From Synechococcus sp. PCC 7502 (GTDB lineage Bacteria > Cyanobacteriota > Cyanobacteriia > Pseudanabaenales > Pseudanabaenaceae), in NCBI RefSeq assembly GCF_000317085.1, contig NC_019702.1:1518394-1582393 (forward strand): DNA of 64,000 nt, in the 5' to 3' direction. Shown here piece by piece: positions 44,283 through 53,201 of the stretch (its first letter is position 1; the number at the start of each line of letters is the position of its first letter). The position numbers were made by a program, and so were the translations under genes. Under the pieces are notes generated by a model. That model worked only from the letters and a program-made list of their open reading frames with translations. It was not told the DNA's origin and did not search any database.

Positions 44283-45875
44283 ATGCAGCGATCACCCCAC
44301 TCTCTATTCCATTATAAAACCTTAGAAAAACGGATGCTTTCCTTTGGGTTTCCTAAAAATTTGAGCGATCGGCTTCAAGTAATTAAAAAATGGGTGGCAT
44401 ATATTCAATCTGGTAATCAACCCAATCCAGTTAGTGATGCTGAATTTATCCATGATTTATGTGTAGATGTTTTAGGCTATCGATCGCCATTTATTCCTAA
44501 TACTAAAACTTGGGAATTAGAATTTACACCTACACCTGCGTTAGGATTCTTTGGTACAGAATCAAGTCATGTATTAGCAGAAATTATAATTGATGATATT
44601 TGGGTACAACCGCAACTAAATTATGCAACAACTGCTTGGGTTATCGTTACAAATTATAAATGGATACGGTTATATGCCCGTGAAAGTATAGGGATATTCT
44701 ATGAGCAGTTTAATTTAGAAGATATTGTTGATAATTATGAGTACTTAAAGCAGTTTTATTTCATGCTTTGTCGGCGGACTTTATTAAGTGCCAACTCCCA
44801 AGAGCAATCCCGTTTATCTAAATTATTAGACGAATCTCAGACCTTAATTCAAGATGTAATTAACAACTTTTATTATCAATATTGCAAAATTCGTGGAGAG
44901 CTAATTAAAGATTTTTGCTATCGTCTATCTTCTCATTCAGATTTGAAGTCAAATTTAGATTTAGAATTCAATCATACAAATATTAAATTTATAGCGATCG
45001 CTAAGGCACAGAAATTATTAAATCGGATTTTATTTATTAGCTATGCTCAAAATCATCACCTATTACCAAATACTTTAATTATTAATGCCTTTGAATTTAT
45101 TAATCCTTATATTTATCAGCCAATTTGGGCAAACTATAAGGCTATATTCAGTTGGATTTATAAAGGCAATGCTGGGCAATCAGTATTTGGATATGGCAGT
45201 AGTTTATTTGAACACGATCCAATTTTAGATGAATTATTATTCGTAGGTGATGAATTATGTAGGCAAATCAAAGAACTCAGTCGATTTAATTTTTACGATG
45301 ATATTTCTGACTTGGCGATCGCTTATATTTTAGAAGAATTAAACAAAGATGTAGAAATACTTAAAATTCAAGATTCATTTAAGCGCAAAAAACTTAAATA
45401 TCCTAGTAAAATTTTGCAAATGTATGAATCAGTAGAAAATCTAGTTAAATCTCAGTTAAACCGAAAAGTTCAACTCGAAACTAGCTCTCAAATTAATAGT
45501 TGGACACTACATAAAATAGTTTTAGAAAATTTTAAAATATACGCTCCCGAATGTAAATCTGGCATATTCCTAGTATTAGCTTTGAATATATTACTAAGAC
45601 AATATCAACAAATATATGATGCGCTTAACTTAGAATCTGATCCTAAGGTTGCTGTTAGAGTTTTACCAGACCAAATTTTACAAAATCAAATCTATGGCAG
45701 CGATCGCAACTCAGAATCTGTGGAAATTACTAAGTTAAATCTGTGGCTGCATACAATCACTGCAAATCAAACTCTTTTAGACTTAGATCATAATATTCAA
45801 GTTGGTAATAGTCCTAGCTTTTCCGAAATTATAAATCTTGCCCAAACCACGGAAAATTTGTTGATTTTAAAGTAA
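44283..45875 (+). CDS. Type IIG restriction-modification-like protein with lost catalytic motifs
   Basis: 530 residues. The N-terminus (47-170: VSDAEFIHDLCVDVLGYRSPF, TAWVIVTNYKWIRLY) and the middle (245-345: LLNRILFISYAQNHHLLPNTL, YQPIWANYKAIFSWIYKGN, GYGSSLFEHDPILDEL) match the helical regions of Eco57I-type fused enzymes. At 417-428 the SAM motif (usual DPACGSGAFL) reads APECKSGIFL. Then LPDQILQNQIYGSDRNSESVEITKLNLWL (462-489) and DLDHNIQVGNS match the family, but the NPPY motif is absent because the protein ends at 530. A catalytically dead relative or a truncated enzyme. Confidence 0.65.
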   Translation: MQRSPHSLFHYKTLEKRMLSFGFPKNLSDRLQVIKKWVAYIQSGNQPNPVSDAEFIHDLCVDVLGYRSPFIPNTKTWELEFTPTPALGFFGTESSHVLAEIIIDDIWVQPQLNYATTAWVIVTNYKWIRLYARESIGIFYEQFNLEDIVDNYEYLKQFYFMLCRRTLLSANSQEQSRLSKLLDESQTLIQDVINNFYYQYCKIRGELIKDFCYRLSSHSDLKSNLDLEFNHTNIKFIAIAKAQKLLNRILFISYAQNHHLLPNTLIINAFEFINPYIYQPIWANYKAIFSWIYKGNAGQSVFGYGSSLFEHDPILDELLFVGDELCRQIKELSRFNFYDDISDLAIAYILEELNKDVEILKIQDSFKRKKLKYPSKILQMYESVENLVKSQLNRKVQLETSSQINSWTLHKIVLENFKIYAPECKSGIFLVLALNILLRQYQQIYDALNLESDPKVAVRVLPDQILQNQIYGSDRNSESVEITKLNLWLHTITANQTLLDLDHNIQVGNSPSFSEIINLAQTTENLLILK

Positions 45876-45877
45876 TT

Positions 45878-47017
45878 TTATTCCCATAGTCTTTTGCCAT
45901 CTTGGGTATGTAAGCGGTTATGAGTATCTCGCAGTAAATCAGGAATATTTAAGTTTTCGGGACAACGGGGTAAACAATCACTACAGTCATTACATTTATT
46001 TGCTTTTGCTCCGGGGAACCAATGTCCAGCATTTTCAAACATTTTATAGCGATATTTACCAAACTCTTCCATATCAAAGGCGATCGCCAAGTTGCGTAAT
46101 CTTAAAACCTCGGGAATATTAATATTTTCGGGGCAGGGTAAACAGGCATAACATTGCGAACAGCGATCACTCCCTAAAGCCAAATATTGAGTATCTAAAT
46201 TTTTCAGTAAAGACTGCTCTAGTTCACTTAGGGGTTGATCGTTATCCCACACGCGTTTATGGGAGTCAAACTCTTGGGGATTTGCCGCACCTAAGCTCAG
46301 GGTATGGATTCTGGGATCAGCTAACAAAAAGCGAGCGTTTAATTCCACTGGGGTATAAGGATGACAAAGTTGTTGAAGTTTTGCGGGTGGGTCATAGAGC
46401 ATTCCACCTTTATCTGATGGAGAAATTATAAATACCCCCATATCTTTTTGGTGCGCTAATGCAATGGCGGGGGCGTTACGTTGATTGAAATAGTAATAGT
46501 GCAAATTTACCGACTCAAATAAATCCGTAGCGATCGCTCCCATAATTACTTCTAAGGAACCGTGGGTGGAAAATCCAACATGACGAATTAATCCCGCCTG
46601 CATTGCCTCCCGTACAGCCTGCATACAACCGTTGGGCTGCTTTACCATTTCTATATGCTCCCAAGTATTGATGCCATGAATGTCAAAGTTATCGATGTAG
46701 TCAAGTTGGAGTTTTTGCAGAGATTCTTTGATGAATTGCCGCATGGTACCAGCATCCTTGGTGGGTGGAATTTTTGTAGTTACAATTAGTCGCTCTCTTT
46801 GCTGCTTCAGTCCAGCCTTAAATGCTGCGCCAATATATACTTCGCTTTTGCCGTAACCCTTGGCAGTTTCCAGATGATTAATGCCTAGCTCTACCGCCTT
46901 AAAAGTTGTGGCAACAGCATTAGCTTCTGATTCTAAATAGCGCATGGTGCCAAAGGAAAACACCGACAAGTTCATTTCCGTCTTTCCGAATCGGCGATCG
47001 CGCATAGGTAATATCAA
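45878..47017 (-). CDS. Aldo/keto reductase with C-terminal 4Fe-4S domain
   Basis: 379 residues. An AKR TIM-barrel covers 1-280 with the Tyr/Lys-type active region (GINHLETAKGYGKSEVYIG). The C-terminal ferredoxin-like part has CSQCYACLPCPENINIP (near 290) and CNDCSDCLPRCPENLNIP (near 345), each able to bind a 4Fe-4S cluster. The family occurs in cyanobacteria as ferredoxin-linked AKR-like proteins of unknown substrate. It is convergent with the preceding gene, with only 2 bp between stops. Confidence 0.88.
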   Translation of the reverse strand: MILPMRDRRFGKTEMNLSVFSFGTMRYLESEANAVATTFKAVELGINHLETAKGYGKSEVYIGAAFKAGLKQQRERLIVTTKIPPTKDAGTMRQFIKESLQKLQLDYIDNFDIHGINTWEHIEMVKQPNGCMQAVREAMQAGLIRHVGFSTHGSLEVIMGAIATDLFESVNLHYYYFNQRNAPAIALAHQKDMGVFIISPSDKGGMLYDPPAKLQQLCHPYTPVELNARFLLADPRIHTLSLGAANPQEFDSHKRVWDNDQPLSELEQSLLKNLDTQYLALGSDRCSQCYACLPCPENINIPEVLRLRNLAIAFDMEEFGKYRYKMFENAGHWFPGAKANKCNDCSDCLPRCPENLNIPDLLRDTHNRLHTQDGKRLWE

Positions 47018-47163
47018 ATTAAGATCAAGTTAGTTAATTACTAGTTTAATTAATAATTTATTGTTGTATCCTAGAAACTCAGTATAGTTAAGGGTTTAAA
47101 ACCTCATCCCAAATTATTACTGCACCTATTTATTTTTATTCGTTATTTTTATTCTGCAAAATT

Positions 47164-47325
47164 ATGGCAGCGATCGCTCGAGAACTTGGTCTAGCTCAAA
47201 CCCTAAGTATTAGTAAGCTAGTGACAAAACTACAGGAAATTAAGGACTCAAAGGAAAAAGTCTCAGATAATGCTATTTCCGATCAAGATGCACCTAAATT
47301 AGATGCCAGCCCAGAGGGTGAGTAA
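47164..47325 (+). CDS. Possible small protein, 53 residues
   Basis: ATG 47164 to TAA 47325 gives MAAIARELGLAQTLSISKLV, a helical segment, then a polar tail (KLQEIKDSKEKVSDNAISDQDAPKLDASPEGE). Codon style resembles the host and a HIP1 site falls in codons 2-5. No ribosome site is clear and no family is recognised. Listed because the 464-bp gap between the AKR gene and the PIN gene holds nothing else obvious. Confidence 0.35.
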   Translation: MAAIARELGLAQTLSISKLVTKLQEIKDSKEKVSDNAISDQDAPKLDASPEGE

Positions 47326-47832
47326 GTTATATCAAGTCGCAAAGATTAAGCTACGGATATTAATAGAACCTATTCTTATCTTTTATTCCATTGCTGAAAT
47401 TTTCAGCCTATATCCCCTATAGGCAGATTAGCCTGAAACTTTCCGTCTAATACATAGTTAGCTCATAGGAAAGATCACCGAATGTCTTATGTAGTAATAG
47501 ATACTAACATTCTATATTCATTGGTTCAGATATCCCCGAACCCTAAAGTCAGTGCTAGCAATATTAAAAGCTATCAGTTAGCTACTACTACTGCCACTTT
47601 AATAGAGGCGATTTCAAAATTTCGCGGAGACCTACAATCTCTGCAAGCGTGTTTGCATCCTATTGTTAACGAGGAATATACCCTGCTAAGTGTTGGGCAT
47701 GCGCCGCTATCTAACGAAGTTATAAAAGCTATCTTCAACGCAGGAAATCTCAGTGAGGTTCAAGATGTCATTGACCAAGTTGTTTCTTTCAAGATTTCAA
47801 GGGAGGCGGAATTCCTTAGGTTTGTCCTTATA

Positions 47833-48036
47833 GAGCCTGTTTCATATCTCATGAGTAGCAATTGTTTTTAGCATCAAGCGAATAAAGCAAAGATTGAGTT
47901 TAGCTGTAGCATTAACGAGAGTTCTCTCAAAGTTCTTAACTAAGATTTTGCATCTTTCAACCCAAGTACCCACCTTGTCGGCACAACTACAAACCCAGAC
48001 AGACCTTTTTCTGCCTGCTTTTGCTTTGATACCTTA
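47833..48036 (-). mobile_element. IS5-family insertion sequence, copy 3 (3' fragment, reversed)
   Basis: The outer end GAGCCTGTTTCATATC at 47833 and about 200 bp match the 3' end of the IS at 49097-50002 in reverse orientation. It carries the same 16-bp deletion as copy 1 (GGTGGGTACTTGGG read on the minus strand) and is cut off at TA 48035-48036 by the IS630-type element. Confidence 0.8.
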
Positions 48037-49092
48037 TACCAAATCGTTAAATACGAGCTACAGATAAAGCCTCTAAAATATAATCCCACCCAACAATCGA
48101 AGCAATTACCTCCTGAGTCATAACTTCTAACCTTTCCCGCATTAATGCACGCAACTGGTCAAGATCTTTTGGCAGTTTCCACCTCAACCCTAATTTGAAA
48201 TGCTGCCACACTCTTTCAATGGGATTAGTCTCAGGTGCATGGGCAGGCTGAAATAGCAAAATAATATTTTTAGGAATCTTTAACCGTTTTGCTCTGTGTG
48301 CTCCTGCTTGATCCACTTGCATAACGATGATGTCACCTTGAAAATATGTGCTTACTAAGTTCAGAAATACTTGGAAGCATTCACTATTAAGGTGAGTAAA
48401 TTCATAGAAAAAGCTTTCCCCTGTTGATGGTTCTACAATTCGATAGAGGTAAGTTGCCTTAAACTGCCACTGAACTTTACCTTTGGGTTTGACTCCTCTT
48501 GCTGTGATCTTCCTTCCACTAATTGTCTTTAACCCAATTCGTGTTTCATCTTGACAAAAGAATCTCACTTTGCCATTTAGTCCGATTATATTAATGCCGA
48601 ACCATGCAATCATGCTTATATTACTGGCAAGGTTTTTTTATATGCTTCTACTTGCTCTTCTGACTTTCCTGCACTGACTGGACGTGTCACTTTCGGTCTG
48701 GCTTTCAGCCGATATCGGACTAGATGATGCACAGTTTTATAGTTTGATTTGATTCCTAATTGGTTCTCTAACCATTGGCAGATCTGCCCATAACTTTCAA
48801 AGCCTTCTGCTTCTTCCAGCTTTTTTATCAATGCTTTCTGCGCCCATTGTGGAATACTCTGTTTTCGCCCTGTTCTAGGTTTAGTCCTACTATTCCCCCT
48901 TTGCGATAATTCCCTAACCAATCTTGCAATGTAACTCGATGCCGTCCCAGTATTGTCGATGCTGTCTGGATTGTGCTTGCTTGTTTTGTTTTTAACAGAT
49001 ACAGCATCTGAATTCTTTCTTTATCTGATGCGGTCTTTTGCACTCTCAGCATATGTTTTAGCTCTTCTTCACTTTCGCTGATCTCTAATTTG
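48037..49092 (-). mobile_element. IS630/Tc1-type insertion sequence, decayed
   Basis: Minus-strand element between the two IS5-family copies. It starts right after a TA in copy 3 and its 5' end is truncated or interrupted by copy 2. The transposase is broken into three frames: HTH part in 49124-48828 (LGRHRVTLQDWLGNYRKGGI), linker part in 48921-48616, DDE part in 48613-48047. Confidence 0.7.
48047..49069 (-). pseudogene. IS630-type transposase, frameshifted twice
   Basis: The order is HTH (SEEELKHMLRVQKTASDKERIQMLYLL), winged linker (YGQICQWLENQLGIKSNYKTVHHLV) and DDE_3 core (VRFFCQDETRIGLKT, GDIIVMQVDQAGAH, LFQPAHAPETNPIERVWQHFK). All three acids, Asp in QDET, Asp in VDQAGAH and Glu in NPIE, are present. 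Frame changes near 48850-48900 and at 48614-48616 (stop) disrupt it. The 5' start is lost near copy 2 of the IS5-family element. Confidence 0.75.
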
Positions 49093-49096
49093 TATA

Positions 49097-50002
49097 GAGC
49101 CTGTTTCATATTTATTATGAGCAAGATTTATGATGCTTAGAAAATGCTAAATCCATACTCAAGTAGCCTAACAGATAAAGAATGGGAAATTATAGAACCA
49201 TTGCTCCCAAAGAAAAAGCAAACTAGACCGCCAACTTGGGCAAAAAGACAAATTTTAGACGGCATACTCTACCAACTCAAAAACGGTTGTAATTGGCGAG
49301 ATATGCCCCGAGACTTACCACCATTCTCTACAGTGTATCGATACTACAAGGAGTGGAAAGATACAGGTACATTTACTGCGATTATGGAAGCTTTACATGC
49401 AACAGCCCGTGAACAGTCAAAAAAAATCAAAATGGACAACTTTAATCATCATTGACTCACAAGCAGTGAAAAATACTTGTAATGCAAGTATAGAATCCAA
49501 GGGCTTCTGCTCCTACAAAGCAACTAACGGGATCAAAAGACATTTAGCCGTTGACACTCTGGGATTTCCTTTCTTTACCTATTTAACAAGAGCAAATGTA
49601 TCAGATGACCAAGGACTGATTGAGATGTTAACGTTTAACATTGATTACTTCAAATCGAAGCCAGATGACATTACCCTAACTACGATATTGCTGGATAGTG
49701 GTTATCATATCGAAAAATTGACGACTGATTTACAGAAGGTTTATCCTGAGATTATGACTAAGATTAGGTTTGAAATTTCTCCTAAGGTATCAAAGCAACA
49801 GAAGGCAGAAAAAGGTCTGTCTGGGTTTGTAGTTGTGCTGACAAGGTGGGTAATTGAAAGGTCAAATGCTTGGGTTGAAAGATGCAAAATCTTAGTTAAG
49901 AACTTTGAGAGAACTCTCGTTAATGCTACAGCTAAACTCAATCTTTGCTTTATTCGCTTGATGCTAAAAACAATTGCTACTCATGAGATATGAAACAGGC
50001 TC
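49097..50002 (+). mobile_element. IS5-family insertion sequence, copy 2 (intact)
   Basis: 906 bp with ends GAGCCTGTTTCATAT at both sides, flanked by TATA at 49093-49096 and 50003-50006. It differs from copy 1 by 16 extra bp (exactly the deleted segment) and a few substitutions. Probably the autonomous member that can mobilise the defective copies. Confidence 0.85.
49144..49993 (+). CDS. IS5-family transposase, two frames joined by slippage
   Basis: Frame 1 (49144-49455) holds the N-terminal DUF4096-like region (LTDKEWEIIEPLLPKKKQTRPPTW, GCNWRDMP). Frame 2 holds IIIDSQAVKN, LLDSGYH and IERSNAWVERC, giving the DDE triad. The frames meet at eight A (49419-49426), and a one-base slip of ribosome or polymerase there would give a single fusion protein. 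The same run occurs in copy 1, so the frame break is not a sequencing error. Confidence 0.75.
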
Positions 50003-50667
50003 TATAGCGGTAACTGTAGGAATTGTTGAAATGCTGCGGGACGAAGGATACAAATTTGAAGATCAAAATTTATCGCAAAAACAAACACTCCTTACTCGAT
50101 CAATGCTTGAAGGGAATTTGGAATTCTTTGAGAAACACTTCCAACAGGAACTACGGAAAGGGTATAACGAAAATAATGAGCAAACGGCAGCGCTCGAAGC
50201 GTTTGCAATAAAATTGTCGTCACTGATCGATGTCTTTATATTCAATTTTCACATGGTTAAAACTGGAGTTCTGCTAGGTGAATCCTATAGCGAGGAAGAT
50301 GCAGAGAGGTTGAAAAATAGTATTAGCTCAGACGTAACAAAGAAAAGAATAGCCAATATTCCTTTGAGCTATTTTGCCAAAAAGAAATACCATACGGTTG
50401 TTGATAGCTACCTCGTCCAAGTAAGAAATGAGCTGACAGGGAATGAAAATATGACAAGCGAAGCTTTAGAATACATAATTTCAAAAATGACTACCATGTA
50501 TAAGCAAAAGGCAAAATTTCAAAAAAATGACATCTTTGATTTTTTCATACTGTTCTCTCTCCACCTTCCTAATGCATGCTTAGTTACACTTGATGAAAAA
50601 TTCCTAGCATTGCTAAATTCAATCGATGCCAAAAGCTACTCACTCTGCAAGACCCTTGGATTCGTGA

Positions 50668-50737
50668 GCTAACAAGTTGCCACATGCGGAAAAATTAGGA
50701 GCGCAGCGAGTAATTTTCTGGTAAGCAAAGCGTTAGC
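50668..50737 (+). other. attC-like recombination site between two cassette-like genes
   Basis: 70 bp bounded by GCTAAC (50668-50673) and GTTAGC (50732-50737), which pair. Inside, TTGC (50677-50680) pairs with GCAA (50725-50728), and GAAAAATTA with TAATTTTC (50711-50718) leaves one extra A, like the extrahelical bases of attC. The stop codon of the PIN gene lies in the 5' box and the next ATG is 10 bp after the 3' box, as in integron cassettes. The box sequence deviates from RYYYAAC/GTTRRRY at one compensated pair. No integrase is visible. Confidence 0.45.
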
Positions 50738-50747
50738 ATGGAAGAGT

Positions 50748-51206
50748 ATGAAAATAACTACAGACAATGTACATGAAGCTGAAAATGCAATTAGAGACAT
50801 TCTCTACATGTATTATGACCTCGTAAAATCTTATAAAGGTTTCGGTCATAATATTGAGTCTGGGAAGTTTAACCCGCTCAATTATATCGACGCAGTATTG
50901 GAAGAGCCTATTGGTTATACATTCGCTGTCGACATTGAACTCTTACAAAATGGTTCTGCAGTCGCGCTATTATGTGACTTAGTAAATATGTGGGACGAAT
51001 TTGAAACTTCAGACGTACAGGTTTCTCCCATTATTGACCAAATTAAAGCAGCCTTAGTTTCTGGTCGTTTTAGGCATCTACCGGAATTCCAAAAAGCTAT
51101 TGAGCTTGGTCTTGGTAATTCAGAAGAAGCATTTCGTAAAGAAATTATTTCTATTTATCAAAAGCATGTTTGTGGTTATTTTAATCGCATGAAAAATCAA
51201 TGCTGA
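50748..51206 (+). CDS. Cassette-like orphan gene, unknown function
   Basis: 152 residues, soluble and mostly helical (MKITTDNVHEAENAIRDILYMYYDLVKSYKGFGHN, VAFDIELLQ-like FAVDIELLQNGSAVALLCDLVNMWDEF, LPEFQKAIELGLGN). I do not recognise the family. It begins 10 bp after the attC-like site, and its own stop codon is again in a GCTGACAAGTGG string much like the GCTAACAAGTTG at the previous gene. It is therefore probably a mobile gene cassette. Confidence 0.6.
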   Translation: MKITTDNVHEAENAIRDILYMYYDLVKSYKGFGHNIESGKFNPLNYIDAVLEEPIGYTFAVDIELLQNGSAVALLCDLVNMWDEFETSDVQVSPIIDQIKAALVSGRFRHLPEFQKAIELGLGNSEEAFRKEIISIYQKHVCGYFNRMKNQC

Positions 51207-51379
51207 CAAGTGGTTGCAGCAACAGTCGCTACGCTCCTTGGACAGTTTTTAAGTTATCTGTTTATCACTAAGATTAAGCACTTAAAAATGATTTGCTTCG
51301 TTGTTTAGTTCTGAGAGGTTGTTGGCGATCGCGGTTCAACTTTTGTGAGGAAATTAGAGAAGGTTTTGGACAATACTGC

Positions 51380-52171
51380 TTAGGAACTTCCCATTATCCA
51401 GTCAAGCTTACCAATAAGATCCCGATCTTCAGTAAGATCGGTTGCTACCCCTAGAGGACATTGTGCTGGTATCCGCAAACCCATTCGAGGCTCAAACCAT
51501 CCATCTAGATCTGGGCGATCGATTTCCATATCCAACGAAAAGGGAACTAAGTGAATCAAATAGCCAATCCAATGTAGCGGTTGTTCGGCAATCGTAATTC
51601 GACCGAGTTTTACGCTTTCTTGGATGGGATACCATTCATCATCTGTGTCTACATCTTCATAGGCAAACATGGCTGCTAACCATGTTGGTAATGGTGAGTT
51701 TGGATGGTCTTGGCGAAACCATTGACTTAGCTTAGGGAAGGGAGAAGGGGTGAAATCATCACTTAGCCACACAGCCCCATTCATACTATGCAGATAAGTA
51801 TATAACACCACCTGATAGTCTCCAGACGGCAGTGCGATCGCTTGAACGTCTGAGCTGTCTCCTGCCTCCATCCAATTATGCAGACAATCAGGATCGAAAC
51901 CACCAGCGATCAGTACTTGTTCGTTGATTATTTTTAGTCGCCAACGCGCTCTTGCGATCCATTCTGAGGATTCGATTTCAGTAAGCGGTTCGTTCGTAAC
52001 TACGCGAATCACACTATAGTCATCACCTTCTAAACTAAAGAGCGCAACCTTATTAGCCTCGACAAACTGTAGATCATGTTCACGATGGTCTGCCACAATC
52101 TGAGCAACTGCATCACCGGCAATCACACTCCAACTACCTGCATCATTGTAGAGATAAATATCTTGGCGCAT
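51380..52171 (-). CDS. Hypothetical protein, possible immunity/SMI1-like
   Basis: 263 residues without signal peptide. Segments such as IYLYNDAGSWSVIAGDAV and LPSGDYQVVLYTYLHSMNG alternate beta strands, and the second half is rich in Trp and Asp (FAYEDVDTDDEWYPIQESVKLG, DGWFEPRMGLRIPAQCPLG). I know no firm family. Orphan acidic proteins of this kind often turn out to be immunity or regulatory proteins, but that is a guess. ATG at 52171 is the only plausible start. Confidence 0.5.
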   Translation of the reverse strand: MRQDIYLYNDAGSWSVIAGDAVAQIVADHREHDLQFVEANKVALFSLEGDDYSVIRVVTNEPLTEIESSEWIARARWRLKIINEQVLIAGGFDPDCLHNWMEAGDSSDVQAIALPSGDYQVVLYTYLHSMNGAVWLSDDFTPSPFPKLSQWFRQDHPNSPLPTWLAAMFAYEDVDTDDEWYPIQESVKLGRITIAEQPLHWIGYLIHLVPFSLDMEIDRPDLDGWFEPRMGLRIPAQCPLGVATDLTEDRDLIGKLDWIMGSS

Positions 52172-52256
52172 AATTTCTGAGGGGGAGCAAACTGTTACTG
52201 TTGATTTTAATCAAGTTATCACTTCTCAAGTTATTTCAAAAAAAGTTCAGCCGATC

Positions 52257-52658
52257 TCAAACTTTTATCGACTCTAATTCCTTAATATTCTTAGGCACTT
52301 GTACCGTTATATATTTTCTCAATTCATCTTCTAAATTTTCAGCATTACGGTGCGCTTCCCAATTTTGAAAGCCAAGCATCCCAAAGAAATCCCATTTGCC
52401 CTGCATAGAATTATCATCTTCTGAGATAGTACCTTTATAGTTGACTGAGGCGCGTTTTTTAGTAATCGATATGTAAGTTTTGACAAAGCTGATATTTCGT
52501 CCTACCACTTCACCTTGTAATGTCGCCTCTCCCAGATAGCTATCATCCAAAATATTGCCGCAAAGCATATTACCATTCTGGATAAAGGTAGCCTGAAAAC
52601 GAGTAGGTTTGCCCCTTTGCCAGTAAGTGCCAAGCCATGAGCCTGTAATATTAGCCAT
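52257..52658 (-). CDS. Small beta-rich protein, unknown
   Basis: About 133 residues from ATG 52658 (MANITGSWLGTYWQRGKPTRFQATF), chosen because the upstream ten residues look like random leader. It has short strands (GNMLCGNILDDSYLGEATLQGEVV, VNYKGTISEDDNSMQGKWDF) suggesting a lipocalin-like or DUF-type beta-barrel. No signal peptide. No name can be given. It is on the minus strand, 85 bp from the preceding gene. Confidence 0.5.
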   Translation of the reverse strand: MANITGSWLGTYWQRGKPTRFQATFIQNGNMLCGNILDDSYLGEATLQGEVVGRNISFVKTYISITKKRASVNYKGTISEDDNSMQGKWDFFGMLGFQNWEAHRNAENLEDELRKYITVQVPKNIKELESIKV

Positions 52659-52862
52659 ACTATCCATTACCAGTAGATATAACAGCAACTATAAAGCAAG
52701 TGGATCGCTAACCGTTACAAAATATGCTTTAGTTTTGGATCGGATAACGCTTTTGTTGAACGGAAAGTTTTATGACTAAGGATAAATTTAAAAAGATTTA
52801 TGCTGAGAGTCTGGGGTTTGTAAGAGTCAACTCATACTTGCAATCAATTAGTAGTTGATTCT

Positions 52863-53081
52863 ATGCTTATCCTTGGTGGGACACTGATGAGTGTGTTCGT
52901 TGTTTTCTTTGCTAAAGCACCAGCGATCGTAGGCATTTTAGTAATCCTGATCTTTACTAGCATTGCCGTATTCAATGGTTGGAAAGGATATGTCGAGCTT
53001 AAAGGTAATCCCATTATGATTCTTACCCCTAGTCAAATGGTTGTTGCACGGCTTAGTGATATTGTTGATACAAATGATTAG
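52863..53081 (+). CDS. Small membrane protein, unknown
   Basis: 72 residues with one long or two short hydrophobic helices (LMSVFVVFFAKAPAIVGILVILIFTSIAVFNGW), then a polar tail (LTPSQMVVARLSDIVDTND). The ATG has no clear ribosome site and an upstream ATG (52772) leads only to 28 codons. It may be real, but the support is thin. Confidence 0.35.
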   Translation: MLILGGTLMSVFVVFFAKAPAIVGILVILIFTSIAVFNGWKGYVELKGNPIMILTPSQMVVARLSDIVDTND

Positions 53082-53201
53082 AAACTTGTTGGGGTAGTAC
53101 TTTTCTCTCAAAGCAAATTTCCTCTAGGATTTTAGCTTGATTAACTACAAAAAAGTAACCATCTAAATGGGCTGATCTAGCATTAATGACTGTAAATATT
53201 T

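Larger units (their letters stand above)
47482..50672 (+). pseudogene. PIN-like gene split by an IS composite, exactly reconstructable
   Basis: The left part 47482-47832 (117 codons, MSYVVIDTNILYSLVQ...) and the right part 50007-50672 (AVTVGIVEMLRDEGYK...) are in the same frame once the IS block and one TATA copy are removed, giving FVLI-AVTVGIVEML and a 338-residue protein. The N-terminal VIDTNIL and late FDFFILFSL and LVTLDEKFL suggest a PIN-like nuclease. The middle is helical and not familiar. The stop codon sits inside an attC-like box. As it stands the gene is interrupted and presumably inactive. Confidence 0.75.

Noticed and set aside
47457-47462. GTTAGC before the PIN gene as a further attC 3' box
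   Set aside because: No matching GCTAAC or hairpin upstream within 130 bp, so it is probably chance.
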